64,000 bases of DNA from Centropus unirufus (Eukaryota > Chordata > Aves > Cuculiformes > Centropidae). The notes beneath the pieces are model-generated. The model made no database searches, was not told where the DNA came from, and worked only from the letters and a program-made list of their open reading frames with translations. Location: the NCBI GenBank assembly GCA_013397695.1, contig VYZI01000574.1, positions 222,473-286,472 of the forward strand, in the 5' to 3' direction. Position numbers and translations under genes: made by a program. Positions 14,999 to 27,468 of this stretch are shown piece after piece. Within the stretch, counting starts at the first letter, position 1, and each line of letters opens with the position of its first letter.

Positions 14999-17900
14999 CT
15001 TTACGTGACCATACATACATGACCACTCTGCCCTAGCTTTAGAGTCAACCTTGCTTTGACCAAAGACTTCCAAAGTCCCTGCCCACCTTCTACAACTGTG
15101 TATTTCTGACCAGACTTCAGGAGACCCCATATGTGCTATTTGTGTATTTGAGTATTCACTGCAGCAAAATAAGGTGAATCAAGTCACAAAGAAGCTTCAC
15201 AAAGAGGCAAGAAAAAAAATTGTACCTTTCTAATAAAAAAAAATTTAAAAAGTTATAAGGAAGGAAGATTTATTTCTTCCTCTTAGGATAAGAGTTCTGT
15301 TATTACAGTTCTTATTTTGGTAATTTCATGACAGTGTTTTCATCCTTTGTAGACACTTGTGGCTCAGTACATTTTTACCACGGTTGCCAAGTAACAATAA
15401 CTAAGCATTTGTGTCTAGATCAGGAAAGGGAAGGGGAGGGAATGGATAAAATCTGTTTTCAAAGGCATTACCATTGGTGGCTCTTCGTAGATTACCAGTT
15501 AAGTTCATTCAGCAGTGATTGGGTATTGTGGAAAGCTTTGAGATTTACAAACAGGAAAATAGAAAGTGAAGAGCCTTAAGAAGGGGGTTCTATCATCATT
15601 ATTATTTTTTCAGATCAGAGTGGCTTATGACTGATTAAGGAGGCGTTAACTGTGTTGAACATCAAGTCCTGCGCACAAAAGAGGGGCATTGTAATCCCCT
15701 CCTTGGGGCAGGGCTGCGGCATGCTTGGTTTTCCCTTTGGCTTTGCCAAACCTTCCTGGCACCACTCTGGCCTCAATTCACTCGTGGGGCAGCCAGCAGA
15801 TGATGCTGGTGGAGAACAGGTTTTGCTTGCTACACAAAAATAGGAACGCAGGGAAAATAGGGAGGAAAGACAGACCTAGCAAAGAGTAACTCCAGGGGCT
15901 CGGCCACTGCAGCAGACGCTGTGGTGTGATCTCCACAGCACAGCAATGTGCTCTAGAGGCTAGACCTACACTGCCATGGATTTTCCCTGCAAGCAGGCCT
16001 GACCTGCCTGTGTGCCACCAGTGCAGACACCTCCCTTGCCCAACAGACAAGGTGTTTTTGCCCTGATACCTTGAGTTTTTCTCAGAAAAACTTTCCATCA
16101 TTGGCCTCTCTTGAGCTTTTCAAACATCCTCCAATGCATCTCAAGGTCACCTTCGTCTTTCCTAAGCTATTATACCATGGATGCAGAGTATTCAGGGCAG
16201 ACTTGGAGAAAAACAGTTGCATGTCGTGTTGTCTTCCAGATGCTAGTCCTCTTCACAGAGGGCTATCCAAATTCCTTGTTACTGCAGAAATTAATCCCAG
16301 TGATTCCTCACAACTCCTCTACCCTTGGCATGCTTGTCTGAAGAGCTGCTGGCAAGTATTTCCACTGCCCTGATGATGTTGTACATTTCCTGAAACCGAT
16401 GCCACGTCTTGGGGAAGAGAGCTGGGGAAGAGGGCAGAGGCAGCTGCATCTTCCAGCATGTTGCATGGTGCCCTCTAGTATTTCAGCCTAGTGGGAAACA
16501 AAGGCTGGGGCTTAGCACTACTTTCTGCCCACCAGCGTGGGCTGGAGTGTGCCTCTGCCTGAAGCTGGACTCTGGGGATGTCCTTGGGCATGGCTGCATG
16601 ACATCGTGCAGGCAGGTCTGATACAATGATGCAGCTCCCTTTCCCTTTCCTCCCAAGAAGGAAAAGATAACCCTGGGAAAGGGGCCAGGTTTTAATTACA
16701 GCGCATAATCCTTTCTAGGGACAGTCTGTTGTGTAGGAAGTACCGGGCTCCTTGTGAGAGGGAAGGAGGAGCAATGGTCTGCTTTAATTCAGTTTCCACC
16801 AGGCATACACTCAGAAGAAATGAACTTAACTGAGAGGCACACCTGGGTGTACTGCCAGGAGCCATCTGTGATTGGTCTAGGTTAGTCTTGGCAGATCAAG
16901 ACTCAGTAATGAGCCAAGGAGGCAACTCTTGCTGCTGGCTCCAATGTAATTCAGTGTCCCTCCTGTCTGCCCCACAGCCTCTGCTGGCAGGGAAGGAGGG
17001 ACAGTGGCAGCAGGAGGACAAGTGCGAGGGAGTAGGGATGCATGGGACACCAGCATACAAGACTCAGCAGTGAAACACACCAGGGAAGAGCATCTGTCCC
17101 TGCAGGCTTTCCATTGAATGATATCTGGGAAGTGGTCCCCACATGGATTGTGGGGATCAGAAAGGGATAACAAACAGATATTTTCATCACAGGGATGGGC
17201 ATTTTATAAGACGAGTGATCTTGCGTGCTCAGCAAGGAAAAGTGCCCAGGTCTGCCAAGGTCTGAGACACTCGCGGGTGCTGCATACAGCCCTCAGCCCT
17301 AGCTGGAGTGAGGGTGTACCCCTAGGGCTGGAATATGGTGCAAGGACACCAGCAACAGCCTCAGGCTGTCTGCTTTGAGGTTAAATGAATAGCCAAGCAG
17401 CATGGGTTGGTTTGATGGGAAGAGGGTGCACGGAAGAACTTCGGAGCAACAGGCAAGGGACAAAGCACTGCCACACCTGGCACCAGCAGCACATTTCCTG
17501 CCTGTTTCACAGGGTAGGGAGAATTGTGCCTGGACTTCACAAACCTGTGTACAGTTCTCTGTTCTCCTACATGAAAGTTAGATTGTTAGCAGAAAACAGA
17601 CAGGAACATATATTTGTGGAAGAAAAACGGATTTGCAAAGTCTTTTGGCAAGTTCCTTAGAGATTATGAGCTCAGAGGGATCTGTGTCACACACTTTCTC
17701 CCCACAACAGATAACCACAGGCAGGAAGGAGAGGTTTCCATTTATTTGTGAGATGTGAAATTGCTGGTTTGGAATACTGAACAGGCTGAAAACCTAAGAG
17801 TCAGACTGAAAAATGCCGAAGCAGAAATACTGGTCCCTTCCCACCTAGGCCCTCTCCCCTGTAAAGCAGCTGTATTTTTAGAGGAATGGTCATATGGAGT

Positions 17901-18407
17901 TTGTGTCATGATGTCTGTCAGATGGGATTGCTGAGTCCCTTTGTGGTTAGCTGGAGTTACGTAAGTGGGATGAAGTTGGGTCCTGTGTACTTGGAAATTA
18001 TGATGAGTAACTTAAATGGGAGTCCCATGTCTTGCCCTTGACATGAGGAAAGGCATTTGAGTTTTTTTATTTGGGCCAGAAGACCAAACAGCTTTCGTGA
18101 TCTGCTGATCTGTTGGACTGATGGGTGTTAAAATGGCAAGGTAAGGATGTGCTGATTTAGGACAGTGAGGTTGCTTAGTTACAACAAGCAAGAACTTGAG
18201 CCATTTCAGCAAGGATCTGATAAGGGTGTTTGTAGGAGAACTGTGACCCATGTGTTACACTGCAAATCAAAATACCACAATAGTTGCTGGATATAGTAAT
18301 AAACCAAGTTTCTCTAAGGATCAAATTCGGAAAGAAGGTCTAAAAATACAATGAAAGGAACAAAACAAACTTCCAAACCCTTGCCACAAAGAATAATTGC
18401 AAATAAT

Positions 18408-18432
18408 ATACATACAAATGTATGTATGTATG
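18408..18432. repeat. TATG microsatellite with perfect 8-bp hairpin
   Basis: The 8-mer 'atacatac' (18408-18415) is followed after a 4-nt loop 'aaat' by its exact reverse complement (18420-18427), which continues into GTAT repeats. It is probably a small tetranucleotide microsatellite that inverted. Confidence 0.85.
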
Positions 18433-19835
18433 TTTTATCTTGGCTTCTGGTCTTCTTTGGCTTGAAGACCCAGAGCATTGCTTCAGTCTGAAATTCAGTG
18501 AGGCCTTGTTTCCTGACTTCCAGGCAGCTTTGTAGGGATGGAAGGGCTAAGATAAGTAAATAAATAAGGGCTCACTGGGTGAAATATTATACTTAATAGG
18601 GCTGAGAAGTCCTCCTGAAACCCAGTTGTGAAAATTTGAATAAGCGTCTATTTCCTGTAGCTATCAACATGCTAGGAGGACCGAAAATATGACAGCCTGG
18701 TCATATTTTTCCCAACAGCTGCAGTGACTTTCACAGCTGATCTCGATTTGCTTGGATATTGCTCATTTTCCTGGTGCTTGTAACAGCCCTGAAACAGAAA
18801 TCCTAGCTCCCTTAGCATCAGGTGCATTCCCATGAAGTGCATGCAGCTGAAGGATGCCATTCCAAAAATTATTCATCCCTATTGGCTCTTGGCTTCCCCT
18901 GCAGTTTGAGAAAGTGAGGCTGAATTCATGAATCAGAGAGAGAATACAGAAAGCTTAATAAAGGGCAAAATTCATGGTGAGTATACCTCCCATCATGTCA
19001 ACAAAGGTTTGTGGTGCTTGTGGCATTACCCTCCCTTCTTGACACACTGTGTTTAGAAGGTTTGTGTGTGCACCTATCAGCTGGGAAACAAACCCTTACC
19101 TGCAGCTGGCTGATGATCTGAGCAGAAGAGAATCAGGGCTGCTCTGGACTTTTAATGGCAATAACAAAACAAGCCAGCTTCAAAGCTGCAAGCGCATGAG
19201 GCTGCTGCAGCTCTCGCTGCATGCCTCTGGCTATGTATGTGCCATTGCCTATTAAATATACATCGCAATTAATGGGAGCATTGTGTTTAGGAAATGCAGA
19301 GGAATTGGTGCCTGTACCTCAAACTTGTGTAAATTGGACATAAATCTGTATTATCTTCAGCTTTCAAATCAGCCTCCCCCTAACATTTTTTATGACAGCA
19401 GTTTCAGTTGGGTAACAATATTTTCTGGCCCCTGGAGAAGCTGTGGTCTTCTCTCAGGCCTGAGCATGCTGCCGTCGCCCAAGGAGGTGGTGCTCTCCTC
19501 TGCTCTTCAGCGGTATGGTTTGGGGTGCTGCTTTCCTAGCAGAGCCCATCACACATAGATTGTGATCCACTTGGAGTCCCACTCAGGCATCTTTCTTTAT
19601 CTGGGTTTCTAGATGCTTGGAAGCATGCCTTTCTGCTTAGCTGCTCGAATTTTTAAATGAAGCTGTTTATTTGAGGTGTAGAAATGGAAATCTCGTCTTC
19701 AGAAGTCACCCCAGAATATTCCTCAAAGATCAGTGAAAGCAATCATTAATATGAGGCATCATTTATAGCGCTGTGCAGATTAATCCTCCAGGCTCTAGCA
19801 GCTATGGAATGGAAAACAATAAGGACCATTACTAG

Positions 19836-19869
19836 AGATGTTTTTTTTTTAAAAAAAAGAAGAAAAAAA
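19836..19869. repeat. T-run followed by A-run, low-complexity
   Basis: About ten T are followed directly by eight A and then an A-rich tail. This is a near-palindromic homopolymer pair of low complexity with no assigned role. Confidence 0.75.
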
Positions 19870-21080
19870 TATGTTCTTTGATACATTGTGTAGCTCTCAG
19901 AAAAGGAAGCAGCAAATTAAAAATGTTTCTGAGCAAACGGGTGCATCACCATTCCAAATTGCAGAGCTTTACCCCCCCCTATCCTCTTGTTCCATGCCCT
20001 GATATCTTCCCTGAACAGTGCTAATAAGGTTAGAGACTGCCTTCTGCTAATGTGCTCTGCAAAGTTTTCTCTGGGGAAACAGCAGCCATAAACAAATGTT
20101 CACTTCCACAGGCCACTCCTGAATCCAGGACTGCAGCAGCTGTGACAAGTCACCTTGGCTTGGTCACACATATGAGCCCTGTACCCATCAAGCTAGGACT
20201 CCTCCTGTCCCTCCCGGTGCTGCCATCCTCTGAGTACTAGAGGCTTGTCACTGCTCACTGCTTAAATTTTCCTGATTCTTTTTGAAATGCAGTCAAAACA
20301 TGCTGAAAATTGCAGCAGGGCAAATCTGAATTGTTTGTGTGACCTTGCAGCCCTTCTCTCCAGATTCGGTGAGGAAACCCATGCGTTTTGCTGCATGTGA
20401 AGGTGCCATCAGCCGGGTCTTTGGAACTGAGCTGCCACAGGTGTTCTTGCAGCTACTGACTGGTTAGGCTCAGGCTGGAGCCTGCAAGTATATCGCCAGA
20501 AACCCTGACCATCCTTGAGTCCTGCTACTTGCTATTGTGGTGAACGTTCAGTATCTAAGTAGCTTTAAAAATGTGAGCTCTGGTTAGAACATAGAACTGC
20601 AACTGTCTGAGGCTACTGGAGTATCCCTACCTGGCTGTGATAAATATGATCGCAGTCAATTTGGCATCCTCATATTCAGCCAAAAAACAAATTCTTCATG
20701 ATGAAACTGGGAGTTGGAGTGGTTTCTGCTGCAACAAGGGCCATTTGGAAGAGCACCTCAGCCTGTTTGACACAGGATCTTTGAATGAAGTCTCCTGCTA
20801 AGATTTCATTGTCTTCTTCAAAAGCACTGATATCCCTTCAAGAGTACCTATCCAGATTGAAGGAAAAGCCACTGAGTTTCAGAGAGGAAGAGGGGCAGCT
20901 TTTATTTCCTGGCTGATTCTTTTGAATAATTCGTTTTCCTCTTACTTATGCTTTCCTACATTTTTCTTGAATCCTGATAGACAGTATCTTTGGAACACTT
21001 CTTAAAGCATCTTTTTTTCTTAACACAGTAATTGCCATGGCCAATGTGGCTTTCTGGAGCAAAAGGAAATTAATGCTATC

Positions 21081-21132
21081 TTTGTTTCTCTCTCTCCTTT
21101 TCTTACATTTGTTTCTCTCTCCTTTTCTTGCA
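21081..21132 (+). repeat. Tandem duplication of a 25-27 bp CT-rich unit
   Basis: Two adjacent units both begin 'tttgtttctctctc' and end 'ccttttctt' plus 'aca' or 'gca'. The first is 27 nt and the second 25 nt, differing by one CT dinucleotide and one substitution. It looks like slippage in a pyrimidine tract. Confidence 0.85.
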
Positions 21133-24100
21133 CTGGGGGGGCTCTTTGGGCAGTGTTGTTCCCTTGGCCTCCCTCTTGCCCTTCTTCCACCCAACAGCTC
21201 CTAAAACATCCCTCCGGTTCCCACGCCAGGCTCAGGCTAGAGAGAAACTGCCAAGCACGATACTGAGGGGTGTTTCTACCTCTTTCTGCTTTAAATGCTT
21301 CTAAGTCTTCTGGGTTTAAATTGGTCTTCCCATTTTTTTTCTGTGCATCACTCCATCTGCAGCCAGCCAACGCAATGTTGGAGCATGGTCCTAGCAAGCT
21401 AAGCACCTTGGCCAAGAGTTAAAACTCCTGCCATATGCCTCTGGCTTTCCCCAGCAGCTCTGACTCACTAAGTTGATCAGGAGAGCCTAAAAAGAGGAAT
21501 CATTCCTTCTAGATCCAAGGCTGAGTACAATGAGGCAGGTGTAGATGCCTCAGCAAGCCTCCTTGCTTACCAAGCACAAGCTGATGACAAGGGCTACCAA
21601 AATTACTGTTGAGCACCTGTCATCCTCACAACAAGCAGGAGTCCATGTGCTCAGCAGCATTCATACCTCAGAGGCTAACAGTAAGGAGGAAGAGGAAAGG
21701 TATGGACATGGAATTTCTTCAGGCCCTGCAGCTCTAGCTGCTGTGGACACTCGTACTTGCCAGCTCCCAGCAGCTCCCAGGCACCAGCTAAAGCCCTGAT
21801 GAGGGCCACAGCCTGTACAAAGGCAAGTTTGGCACTGGGAGAGGACACAGCGTTTCCAGAGCAGATGAAAATTTCCAAGACCTTGAGTTACCAGTTCGAG
21901 GAAGCCTACACAATTTGGAAGTTTTCAGTGTCTTAGAGATTGGTCTAATTGAAACAACTGTTTATGGGATTGGCACTAAGCACTGGAGAGATACTTCTGC
22001 TAAATTTCATCCTCTGCAGCAAAGCGTAAGGAATTGAGAATTAATCAATATGGTGTTTGCAAAAAAAGTGTTTGCATGGGCAACGCAGCACATATATTTC
22101 CCTAAAGCTGAGACTTCAGTGGTGAATAAGGTGGGGCTTTTCATAACTCTCAACAGTGGCTACTCCACATGGAAAGTTTCAGTTTGAATGGCTAAAGTCT
22201 AGTGAAGTATCAAACGACTGAAACAGACATTCCACTAAAACAATGGAAACTCCAGGGCAAGTTTAACAACAGGCACTTTGACATGCTCCTCCTTGAACTC
22301 AAAGCCTTGAGGGCATTAGGCATCCCGATGAGCACGTGTAAGATGAGAATCAGCTGGAGAAATGAACGAAGTGTCTGGGAACGTTTTCCTCTTGTTTTCT
22401 TAACTAAGGATTGGAGAAGGATGGAAACCAGCTCCTGGGCTTTGGGGTTTGAGTGGGAATCACCAGCAGTTTCCACCATGACAGAAGTGGCAGGTGGACT
22501 TGGGGCAGCCCCTGTGCAGCCCCCAACATGAAGCGTACATTCTGTGGTGTTTAGGAGAGCCCTGTCTTTGCAAACAATCTGGTGGGCTTTGATCTCTGAC
22601 CTCTGACTGTCCCAGGAGAAAAACTAGCATGTGTGTTTGCACAAGGTTCTGAAGAAGGATTTTCCATCCAATGCTCTTTATATCCATCAGTCCTCCAAGT
22701 TTAGAGAAGTGCTGAAGCTGCTGAGCTGGCCACAAAAGGGAGTCATTTTTAGCCCCACATATATCTGGATTTAGTTTGGCCTCACAGGAAAGCTGCCTCT
22801 GATGGCCTGAACACATAAAGACAGGTCTAGGTGGGAGGCATTAAATGCTGCATCCTGCTGCCATGATTGCTATAAATGTTGCTTTAAGAGAGCAAGGACT
22901 GTGGGCAAGGACTTTTCTGTTATACCATTTTTAAATGCTCCTTTTAATTTCATTTAAATGTCATTTTCATCCAGGTGCACATAAACTGAAACATGGACTT
23001 TTTCCTGTGGGAAGAGAAGAGCTGCTGGCCAAGGTGGAGCCCATCACAGGGGCCCTGCCTAGCTTATACAGCAGCAAACTGCCACAAAGCACTCAAGTGT
23101 TCTTCCACACTCAGGTTCCTTTCAGCCACTCACTCCCTCTTGTATTATCTTTGTTTAAACGATCTCCTTGATAACTGGAGACAGAAGCAGAATTTTTTTC
23201 ATCCTTCTCTGAGGGCTGGTTTCCTGCCCGTCTGGGCACTGTGAGGGATCCTTAACAAATATGCATTTGCTTTTGTGTTCCCACCACAGGCTTTAACCCC
23301 ATGTTTCACTGGGGCTTTCAGGAGACCTGGTGTCTTGTTCAAACAGGTTTTGATACATAGAGTGTCAGTTGAGAGGGCCTGAATTTCATAATCTAATTTA
23401 TTTGGCAGTAAGCAGATGGCACATCAGTCACACTGTGAATGATGGCCCTTGATATTGCTCACATGGTCCTGACCTTAAGTGTTTTCAGCAGCATGGAAAC
23501 CCCACTGGCGTGGCCCTTGTCAGGATGCTGCAGTTGTTGGACTGGCAGAATCTTTTAGCAGGGTTGGGAAAAGGCTCCCTGCTGCAGTAGCACCCTCCAC
23601 CTGGGCATCACAGCCCCATACGTCTTCTAGCACCCACCTCTGCCAAGACACAGCAGCCTTAGGAAATTAGGGTCCACTTCAGAAGGGTCTCTCGGAGGAG
23701 ATGGGCATTAATCACTGGCAGCTCCTAACAAACTATAGGTGATTGAAAAGGCAGGGAAAAAATGCCATCTCAGCTGGCACGCTTTTATCCTCTGCCCTCT
23801 GGGAAGGCAACTCATTGGAAAGGAGTGGGGAGAGAAAAAAATAACATGAAAACAGCTCCAACGTGTCTGAAGGTAAAATCAGCTCTTGTGTTCACTCACT
23901 TTTTCTGAATATAAGTGATGTCCAGAGACACAAATTTCAGAGGCAGACTAGTTTTCCAATTTGCCCTGCCACGTTTGAAGCCAAGCCCTGGGGCCAAGTT
24001 TGTCCTATCCCTGTAGTGTCTTGCTTGGTTCCAGGCAGAGAGAAACCTGGCTGTTAGTGCTCTACACCAGCACATGCTCTTTCTAGCCAGAACCATTCCT

Positions 24101-24321
24101 AAAGGATGGAAATGGCACTGTGAAAACACCAAGCAGCACCTTTAGTGCAGAAGTTAAAGTTTTATCTGTTGACTTAGTGCTCGAAACTTTTTCACTGTTT
24201 GAGAGAGCAGTTGCCATAGCAGCAGACTCTCTCCTGAGGGTGGCTGGGGAGTATGGGGCCTCTCTGGAGTTTGCTGGCCTTATCCCTGAGTAGCTCTACA
24301 TTGCTTCCCTTACAGGGCAAT

Positions 24322-24374
24322 GGCATAGCAATGCCATTGGCATAGCAATGCCGTTCCCTTGTGGCATAGCAATG
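24322..24374 (+). repeat. Three copies of the 12-mer ggcatagcaatg
   Basis: The 12-mer occurs at 24322-24333, 24339-24350 and 24363-24374. The flanking 'gccatt'/'gccgtt' also repeats between the first two. Spacing is irregular (17 and 24 nt), so this is a decayed minisatellite rather than a clean array. Confidence 0.85.
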
Positions 24375-24844
24375 GCAGTGGGGGGTAGCTCACAGGTTGG
24401 GTTACGGTCTTCAGAAATGACCACCTCTGATGCTTCAAGACTATATAATGACAGCATTTCCTAAGCTGGTACATAGAGGCTTCATGTCTTTTATACACTC
24501 AGGTAACCCACAACCAGAACAACTTGCCAAAGGTGGTCTGGACCAGGAGTGAACTCTGCAGGAATCATTTAAATTCCAAAAATGTAAGCACTGCACTTGA
24601 ATCTCCCTTGACAGGGGATTATTTACAACTTCGAATAAAAGTTCAGTGTGAGACTTAGTGGCAAGCTCCTAAAAGATCAAAAGGATTTTCCATAGTTTAG
24701 GAGGTTTGTATCAGTAGGGCCCCAGCAGGGAGAGCAGGTTAGGGTGCTTGCAGTGTGCTGTCCTTGCAAATACAGATCACACGTGCATACATGCATACAC
24801 CTTGTGTCGAGGCAGATGACATTTTGTTCAGCAGTTTAACTGCA

Positions 24845-24876
24845 ACATGTGTGCATGTGTGTGTGCGCGCACACGT
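24845..24876. repeat. 32-nt perfect alternating purine-pyrimidine run
   Basis: All 32 bases alternate purine and pyrimidine, mostly TG and GC steps. A perfect 14-nt palindrome, gtgtgcgcgcacac, lies at 24861-24874. This is a strong candidate for Z-DNA and is also a (TG)n-type microsatellite. No gene assignment can be made. Confidence 0.85.
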
Positions 24877-26551
24877 TTTGTAAGTTGGCACAGAAGCTAT
24901 GGAGAGTAATAGGCCCCACAAGGAGCGCAGCACAAAATGGTTCAGTCACAGGTACCTTCTGAGTTTTGAAGCCAGTCACTTGCATCACTAGATAAAGGAT
25001 GATAGACATAGCGATGATGAAGTGCTTATTCCTGCATGCTCTCAGGAGACCGTGATCCTGCATTTAGGTCACCACTCCAAGAGTTTTGGTGAAAAGAGGG
25101 GGCTGGTCTTTCGAGCCAGCAGCAAATAATAGGAGTTTGATGAATCCCTGACTGAGCAAGGAGTTAAAAGAAGGCTGGATACTTCTCCTGAAGGGCAGCC
25201 TGCACATTCAATTTATTGTTTGTGCTTTGATTTTCTCTGGCATGCCCTCTGCTGTCACTGAGCATCCCCTCACCCTCTCTTTTTCTATGAACAGTTGCTT
25301 TTCCAGCAGCAGAGCTACCTGGCAGCAGCCCTGGCAGAGCTGCAGAGTGCATTTAGACCCCTCGTCCAGTGTCTTTCCAAACAAGGGAAATTCTCCCTTG
25401 CCCTGAAACCCAGGCAAGTGGGATTTGTAATGTGCCTTCCCAGAGAGCGAGGCACTGCTATGACTGATAAAAAATCTTGCTGCAGTGGCAATGCTGGAGC
25501 AACTGATGTACAGCAGACCTATTTTGGGCTTCCTGGTGCTGAAGCCACATTATTAGACATAAACCTGTTAACCTATTATTTTGCATGGACCCCACTGTTT
25601 TGTTTAGTTGACTTTGAGTCAGCCAAGTTTGCTTACTGATTTACAGGGCTGCAGAATTGCCTTTGCTGCTGGCAGTTGCTTGTTGAAATTCATTTTTAAT
25701 AAGAGTGATGTCTCCTGTTTGAAGAGCATTGTCATGGTAACTATGCCAGGTACACACAGGGAAGAGCAACTAATATTTATTTGAAGGTTTAGAGCAATTA
25801 CTGCTGTAAGAGGGAACCTGTCTGTAAAGAAAAGGCACATGCATATTTAGGTGCATAGAGAAGCAGGAAGTACTTGTATGAGTTTCCAGTTGCTTTTCTT
25901 GAGGAAAAGGTTTTGAGGATAATCAGGACGAGGGATGGGGGGAGGGGGGTGTTTTAACCAGAGGTCCTGTCCCACCCAAACCCCTTCACAATTTTATTCC
26001 TCACCCTGCTTGTTTACGACTTCAAGTTTTCCAGCAAGAATTTCAAATTCAGCCTTGGCCCCTTCTCGGCTCAGCACACCTCTCTTCCCTGGAACACACC
26101 ACCCGCATTGCCCAGCTCCATGTAAATCAGAGCAAATCTTGCCAGTTTAGCATGATGATGATGGAACACTGAAGCCAAGTTTCTGTCCCCTTCACTTCCT
26201 GCCTGCATTACCCACAGACCTAATTGACCTGCCAGGCAGGAGGAGAAAATCCCAGGAAGGCAGAATAGGGGCAAATGCCAGATTTTGGCTCTGAACTCTG
26301 CAGACACAGAAACGGGATTTTCAGGGGTTTTATACTGAGCAGTGATGTTGGGATGAGCTGAGCCCTGGGCAGTCAATCCTTTTCTTGCATATTTTTTAGG
26401 GTCTAATGACAATTTTTAACTGGCATGGGCAGTGTTGTGCAAAGCCAAGGGAGAATTTATTTCTGCTCTGTCAGCTTTCCCAGGTGCCTTAAGCAATCGC
26501 TGCTGGGAGTCTTTTTTATCAAATTGACATCAAATGTGTTTTCCTTCCTAG

Positions 26552-26700
26552 TCATTGTCACATGTATCGCCCTGTTTGTGCATGCTGTCCTTGGAGATCG
26601 AGATATTGATCTAGACAGGCCGGCCCCTGCTTCTTCCCCAATGATCTTGCCTCCAACAAGCACTCAGGGCACTTCTGGGACTGTGCCTCATCATCACTAG
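26552..26700 (+). other. Weak candidate terminal exon of unknown identity
   Basis: A pyrimidine-rich 'ttttccttcctag' acceptor ends at 26551. From 26552 a frame stays open through about 49 codons to TAG at 26698-26700. Read in that frame it gives a short hydrophobic stretch (VIVTCIALFVHAVLG) followed by an acidic patch (DRDIDLD) and a Pro/Ser/Thr-rich tail ending in three histidines. It would enter at phase 1. I do not recognise the peptide, found no upstream partner exon, and see no AATAAA within about 300 bases downstream. Chance remains the simplest explanation, since several frames of this length are open in the region. Confidence 0.15.
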
Positions 26701-27468
26701 GCACAGACGGCAATGGGATAGGGAAAGAACATCAAAGCACTGTTTTATCCTGGTGTTACCATATCCAGAGCCACTGGAAGAGGGAGACCACACTGTCGGC
26801 TGTCCTGGGCCAACAAATCATTTAAGCAGAACCAAGATCTCTGTTTTGGAACAGATCTAGAGAGTGTCATGCATCTTTGCCTAGCTGGCCCCTTGCAAAA
26901 CGTGACATTGGCAGATGAATGAAGTGTGTTAGCCAGACTGCAAAACTCATAGAAGCAAACGTTGAAGATTCCCCAAAAAAGCAGTTCCGGTCTGACGAAT
27001 GCTGTCCAGTATGGTCTTCTTAAGAAGAGGGTCAAGCAGCGTTCATTCTAGCATATGAAATCATCTTACCTGGCAGTCGTCACTCCTGAAGGTATTTTCT
27101 GAGGCACTGAGCATCATTTGTGTTTGTGATGTCCCAGCTGCTCAAGCAGCAACAGCTTTCAGTCCTCTTGTCTCTGCAAACCACTTCCCACATCTTGTAT
27201 TTCTGCAATGCCAAGGAGAGCAGGCTAGATCCTTCTTCAGGATTTTCCTGGTAGTGATGCTCTGGAGCAAGCCAGTGTTATGCATTCAAGCTATCTGTCA
27301 TCATTTCAATTCAGTGCATCCTGAGGCCCTGGTTTATGCAGCTATGGAAGTGACAGCCCTCTGGTCTTACAATGATTGATTCATCGAGCCTTGAAGGAGG
27401 AAGACATGGAGGGTAACCAAAAAGATAAGAGCTACCAGATTAATTGGGGCACCAGAGTTGAGAAGATG